NCBI GenBank assembly: GCA_965232975.1
Contig: CBDDRG010000002.1
Span: 1-8,579 of the forward strand
Direction: 5' to 3'
DNA from: CBDDRG01 sp965232975
GTDB taxonomy: Bacteria; Pseudomonadota; Gammaproteobacteria; Pseudomonadales; Porticoccaceae
Length of the DNA: 8,579 nt
The position numbers were made by a program, and so were the translations under genes. Shown here piece after piece: positions 5,693 through 8,579 of this stretch (positions are counted from its first letter, which is position 1; every line of letters begins with the position of its first letter). The notes beneath the pieces are model-generated. The model searched no databases. It had not been told where the DNA came from and worked only from the letters and a program-made list of their open reading frames with translations.

Positions 5693-6459
5693 ACATGAAC
5701 CCGCCACTATCGCCATTAGCAAAGTGTGCCGCGGTCGCAAGGTGTGCAGCGGCCGCGGCGGCGCCAGCGCTGTTGCTACTCGCCATGGTCGCCGCGCCGC
5801 CCGTTGACGCGCAGCAGCCGGGTTCAGGCGCCGCGAATGCACCGCCGCCGCCAACGCAGATCGCCGCCCCGACACCCGCCGCAGCCGCGCCACGGGATGC
5901 ACCCAGCACCGATGCCACGGGCGCGACTCCGCGGGATTCATCCCAGCCGGGTTCGGCGCAGCCGGCTCCCCAAACCGGGTCCCCGCAGCAGTCGGCGACG
6001 GCCACCGCCCCGGCCAAGGCGCCGCCGCAAACACCGCCGAAGACGCTGCAAACCCTCGTCTGCATGCCCTACGACGACTGGGCCAGGCTCCGTCCCGCCG
6101 ACTCGGCGGCAATTTCCATCCTCGGCAAAAAAGTATTCGGGCGCGAAGGTGAGGACATGGGCCGCGTCGTCGATGTGCTGGCCGACCGCGACGGGCGCGT
6201 GCGTGCCGCGGTCATCGACTTCGGCGGCTTCCTCGGCGTCGGCAACCACCGGGTCGCGGTGGACTGGCAGACCTTGCAGGTCGATCCGGACAACCTCGAC
6301 AAACCGCTGGTGCTCAACCTAAGCCCCGACCAGGTGAGGAGGGCGCCGGCATTCAAGGACGCGGAGCGACCGCCACCGGCCATCGCACCCGCTCCGGCCC
6401 AGCCCGCGCCGCCTGCGGCCCCTACTCCCACCCCTCCTGCCCCTGCCCCTGCCCCGTGA
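5689..6459 (+). CDS. Exported PRC-barrel domain protein with Pro/Ala-rich flanks
   Basis: The protein has 256 residues. The N-terminus looks like a Sec signal peptide: a short charged start with a hydrophobic Ala/Leu core (about 20-37) and a plausible cleavage after VDA at 41. A Pro/Ala/Thr/Gln-rich linker of about 75 residues follows. The PRC-barrel core is at about 143-215 and contains 'ILGKKVFGREGEDMGRVVDV', 'VRAAVIDFGGFLGVGNHRVA' and 'VDWQTL'. The tail (about 225-256) is almost only Pro and Ala with Thr. PRC-barrels are small beta domains known from the photosynthetic reaction centre H subunit and the RNA-processing factor RimM; exported versions in proteobacteria have mostly unknown roles. 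Here it probably sits in the periplasm, where Pro/Ala tails could span space between envelope parts (inference). It starts at ATG 5689, overlapping the exporter stop, with a second ATG at 5695. It may assist one of the flanking transporters. Confidence 0.85.
   Translation: MNMNPPLSPLAKCAAVARCAAAAAAPALLLLAMVAAPPVDAQQPGSGAANAPPPPTQIAAPTPAAAAPRDAPSTDATGATPRDSSQPGSAQPAPQTGSPQQSATATAPAKAPPQTPPKTLQTLVCMPYDDWARLRPADSAAISILGKKVFGREGEDMGRVVDVLADRDGRVRAAVIDFGGFLGVGNHRVAVDWQTLQVDPDNLDKPLVLNLSPDQVRRAPAFKDAERPPPAIAPAPAQPAPPAAPTPTPPAPAPAP
6436..6455 (+). repeat. Short CCCCTG tandem tract at the end of the PRC-barrel gene
   Basis: The hexamer CCCCTG occurs twice in full (6440-6451), flanked by partial units, and encodes the Pro-Ala end of the protein directly before its TGA. 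Loss or gain of a whole hexamer would keep the frame. The C-runs are a possible site for slippage. Confidence 0.5.
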
Positions 6460-6472
6460 GCGTGCGGCGGCC

Positions 6473-7786
6473 TTGTCCAGGACCAGCCAGCGCGGCGCCG
6501 TAGCCGACCCCGACGCCGACCGTGCCGCGCACCGCGGCCTGGACTGGTTCAACCTTTGTGTAGCCAACATCCAGACCGGCTTCGGCCCCTTCGTCGCCGT
6601 CTATCTGATCAGCCGCGGCTGGACCCAGACCGCGATCGGCATCGCGCTCAGTGTCGGCACCATCACCGCGATGGCCAGTCAGGTGCCGGCGGGCGCTCTG
6701 GTCGACGCCGTGCGCAGCAAGGCGGTCGTCGCGGCCTGGAGTGTGCTCGCCTTCGCCACCAGCGCGCTGATGTTCGCGATCTACCCAATTCCGCTGTTCG
6801 TCTACCTGGCGAAAATGCTGCACGGCTTCTCGAGCTGCACCATCGGCCCGGCCGTGGCCGCGATGAGTCTGGCGCTGGCCCGCGGCACCCTGGGCGCGCG
6901 CCTGGGCCGCAATGCGCGCTTCGCCGCGATCGGCAGCGGCGTCGGCGCCGCGTTGATGGGTGCCTGTGGCACCTATGTCTCCGAACGGGCCGTATTCTTC
7001 CTCACCGCCGCCGGGACCTTGCCGACGGTGCTTGCGCTGCTGCCGCTGCGCCGGGTTGGGACCGACACCGCAACCGCGCAAGCCGCGCCGACGGCACCCG
7101 CCCGCACTGCGGCAAACCGTGCCGCCACGCTGCGGGTGCTGCTGGATCGGCGCCTGCTGATCTTCGCCACCTGCGCCATGCTGTTCACGTTCGCCAATGC
7201 CCCCCTGCTGCCGCTCGCTGCCAGCACCCTCACCAGCAGCGTCGGCCAGCTGGCCAGTCTGCTGATCGGGGCCTGTATCGTGGTGCCGCAACTGATCGTC
7301 GCCGCGGCCTCGCCGGCGGTGGGGCGCGCCGCGGACCGGCACGGGCGCCGGCTGCTGCTGGCGCTCGGCTTCAGCATGCTGCCACTGCGCGGCCTGCTCT
7401 TCGCCACGCTGCCGCCGCCGGTGCTGGTGGTGGCGATACAGGCGCTCGACGGCGTGGCGGCGGCCTGCTTCGGCATCATGGTGCCGCTGATCACCAGCGA
7501 TATCGCCGGCCGCAGCGGCCACTACAACCTGGCATTGGGCCTGGTCGGGTTCGCGATCGGCATCGGCGCCACACTCAGCACTACCGCCGCCGGCTGGGTC
7601 GCCGATCACCTGGGCAACCGCATGGCTTTCATCTGCCTTGCCGGGGTTGGCCTGGCGGCGACGTTGCTGGTGCTGGCGGTGATGCCCGAGACGCGACCCT
7701 CCCACTCGCCGCCCTCGCCGCCGGGGACGGCGCACAGGGTGCGCGCCGGCGCCGACTGCGGACGGCATCCGGGCGACCAGCCCTGA
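6473..7786 (+). CDS. Major facilitator superfamily (MFS) transporter
   Basis: The protein has 437 residues with about 12 hydrophobic helices in two halves of six. The first helix starts near residue 24 in 'LDWFNLCVANIQTGFGPFVAVYL'. The loop after helix 2 has an MFS motif-A-like 'PAGALVDAVRSK' (72-83), and the matching loop in the second half reads 'PAVGRAADRHGRRLLL' (281-296). A central cytoplasmic loop lies near 195-220. The hydrophilic C-terminal tail (about 405-437) is rich in Pro, His, Arg and Ser. This fits an inner-membrane proton-coupled transporter, probably efflux, with unknown substrate. The start is TTG at 6473, the only ATG/GTG/TTG in frame ahead of helix 1; it follows the PRC-barrel stop by 13 bases with no clear Shine-Dalgarno sequence, so reinitiation by the same ribosomes is likely. 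It is the last gene of the operon and converges on the debranching enzyme gene 22 bases away. Confidence 0.9.
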   Translation: MSRTSQRGAVADPDADRAAHRGLDWFNLCVANIQTGFGPFVAVYLISRGWTQTAIGIALSVGTITAMASQVPAGALVDAVRSKAVVAAWSVLAFATSALMFAIYPIPLFVYLAKMLHGFSSCTIGPAVAAMSLALARGTLGARLGRNARFAAIGSGVGAALMGACGTYVSERAVFFLTAAGTLPTVLALLPLRRVGTDTATAQAAPTAPARTAANRAATLRVLLDRRLLIFATCAMLFTFANAPLLPLAASTLTSSVGQLASLLIGACIVVPQLIVAAASPAVGRAADRHGRRLLLALGFSMLPLRGLLFATLPPPVLVVAIQALDGVAAACFGIMVPLITSDIAGRSGHYNLALGLVGFAIGIGATLSTTAAGWVADHLGNRMAFICLAGVGLAATLLVLAVMPETRPSHSPPSPPGTAHRVRAGADCGRHPGDQP

Positions 7787-7808
7787 CTGGCGCGCAAACC
7801 ACCTGTGA

Positions 7809-8579
7809 TCAATAGCGCGCGACCACCTTGGCCTCCCCGCGCTGGGCGATCACCGTCATCGCCACATCGTCACCATGGCGGCGCAACACCACGTCCGCCG
7901 ATCCGTTGCCAGCGCGCAGCCCGCGCAGGCACAGCTCGTGGAGAAAGTCCGGCAGCCGCGGCTGCACGAACCGAATCTCGGCCACACCGCCCAACAACTC
8001 CAGGCCCGTGCTGGCCTGTACCAGGGCCAGCATGCTGGCGCTGGCCCAGGACTGTGGCGAGCAGGCCACCGGATAGCGCGTCGGGGCATTGTGGCGCCGC
8101 CGCGGGAAGCCGCAGAACAGCTCCGGCAGGCGCCGCTGCTCCATGTAGGTGGCGGCATCGAACAGGCCCTTGAACACCGGCATCACCGCGTCCTTCAGGC
8201 CGTAGCGGGCAAAGCCCATCGCGATCAGCGCATTGTCGTGCGGCCATACCGAGCCGTTGTGATAGGACATCGGGTTGTAGCGGCGCGCCGACGCCGCCAG
8301 CGTGCGAATGCCCCAGCCGGAATAGCTGTGGTGATCGAGCAGCGTCTGCGCCATCTGCCGCGCGCGCTCCGGATCGGCGATGCCGCCGAGCAGCGCCTGG
8401 CCGGCGTTGGATGACACCACCCGGCACGGGCGCTTGTCACCGTCGAGAGCCATGGCGTAAGTCGAAAGCTCGTCGCACCAGAAGGCCGCCTCGAAATTGC
8501 GGCACAGCGCCTCGGCCTGCCCATTCAGCTCGGCCGCCCGCGCCGTCAGACCGAGCGCCGCCGCCAGCGCCGCCGCGCC
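7809..8579 (-). CDS. Amylo-alpha-1,6-glucosidase / glycogen debranching-type enzyme (C-terminal part)
   Basis: An open frame enters from the right edge and ends at TGA 7811-7809, giving the last 256 residues; the N-terminal part lies outside. The segment 'FWCDELSTYAMALDGDKRPC' followed by 'RVVSSNAGQALLGGIA' (visible residues about 33-68), then 'SGWGIRTLA' and 'YNPMSYHNGSVWPHDNALIA' (about 101-120), is characteristic of the bacterial amylo-alpha-1,6-glucosidase family with a GDE_N_bis-type N-terminus and an (alpha/alpha)6 catalytic barrel. Such enzymes cleave alpha-1,6 or related glucosidic bonds in glycogen or other storage and osmolyte glucans in the cytoplasm. Complete family members usually run to about 700 residues, so roughly two thirds is missing here because of the window edge, not damage. 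An internal ATG at 8453 is not the start: the conserved frame continues upstream of it. It is convergent with the MFS gene and probably unrelated to it. Confidence 0.93.
   Translation of the reverse strand, partial: GAAALAAALGLTARAAELNGQAEALCRNFEAAFWCDELSTYAMALDGDKRPCRVVSSNAGQALLGGIADPERARQMAQTLLDHHSYSGWGIRTLAASARRYNPMSYHNGSVWPHDNALIAMGFARYGLKDAVMPVFKGLFDAATYMEQRRLPELFCGFPRRRHNAPTRYPVACSPQSWASASMLALVQASTGLELLGGVAEIRFVQPRLPDFLHELCLRGLRAGNGSADVVLRRHGDDVAMTVIAQRGEAKVVARY

Noticed and set aside
5000..6112. Minus-strand open frame of 370 codons across the exporter and PRC-barrel genes
   Set aside because: It spans two genes supported on the other strand and shows no domain of its own.
6422..7768. 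Minus-strand open frame of 448 codons opposite the MFS gene
   Set aside because: It is a Gln/Gly/Arg/His-rich mirror of a well-supported 12-helix transporter, with no recognisable motif of its own.
7790..7820. GCGCGC copies at 7790-7795 and 7815-7820 as a bidirectional terminator between convergent genes
   Set aside because: The stem is only 6 bp with a 19-base loop and no T-run on either side; such pairs are common by chance at this GC content.
8451..8453. ATG as the start of the debranching enzyme gene
   Set aside because: The conserved protein sequence continues in frame upstream of it to the window edge, so it is an internal methionine.

Overview
The window looks like chromosomal DNA of a high-GC Gram-negative bacterium, most likely a proteobacterium. 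Codon third positions are strongly G/C, one protein carries a cleavable export signal, and the protein families fit. The species cannot be named from sequence alone. There are seven genes, three transcription blocks and one divergent intergenic region. No RNA genes, insertion sequences or CRISPR arrays were seen.

Left block (1-3507, minus strand): one end of a contractile phage-tail-like locus, best read as an extracellular contractile injection system (eCIS). In transcription order it has a tail sheath protein, a T4 gp19-like tube protein, a T4 baseplate-type protein with two CxxC pairs, and the start of a proline/alanine-rich protein that runs off the left edge. The sheath gene has a near-ideal ribosome binding site. 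The 79-base gap after the tube gene holds a small dyad, and the last two genes overlap by 4 bases. No capsid, terminase or lysis genes are visible, but the remaining eCIS genes (baseplate, spike, fibre, AAA+ ATPase) would lie outside the window.

Divergent region (3508-3775): 268 bases between the sheath gene and an ABC exporter gene. It carries four copies of the heptamer AAGATCG (read on the minus strand) and a 29-bp interrupted palindrome, so it probably holds the control signals for both blocks.

Middle block (3776-7786, plus strand): a compact three-gene operon. It encodes a fused membrane/ATPase ABC exporter half-transporter, an exported PRC-barrel protein flanked by Pro/Ala-rich tails (ATGA overlap with the exporter gene, directly preceded by a perfect 9-bp hairpin), and a 12-helix MFS transporter that appears to start at TTG 14 bases after the previous stop. 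Two unrelated transporters joined by an envelope PRC-barrel protein is an uncommon arrangement, and the substrate is unknown.

Right block (7809-8579, minus strand): the C-terminal 256 residues of an amylo-alpha-1,6-glucosidase / glycogen-debranching-type enzyme, convergent with the MFS gene and cut by the right edge.

The most noteworthy items are the eCIS locus, the palindrome and heptamer cluster in its upstream region, and the translational-coupling hairpin in the transporter operon.
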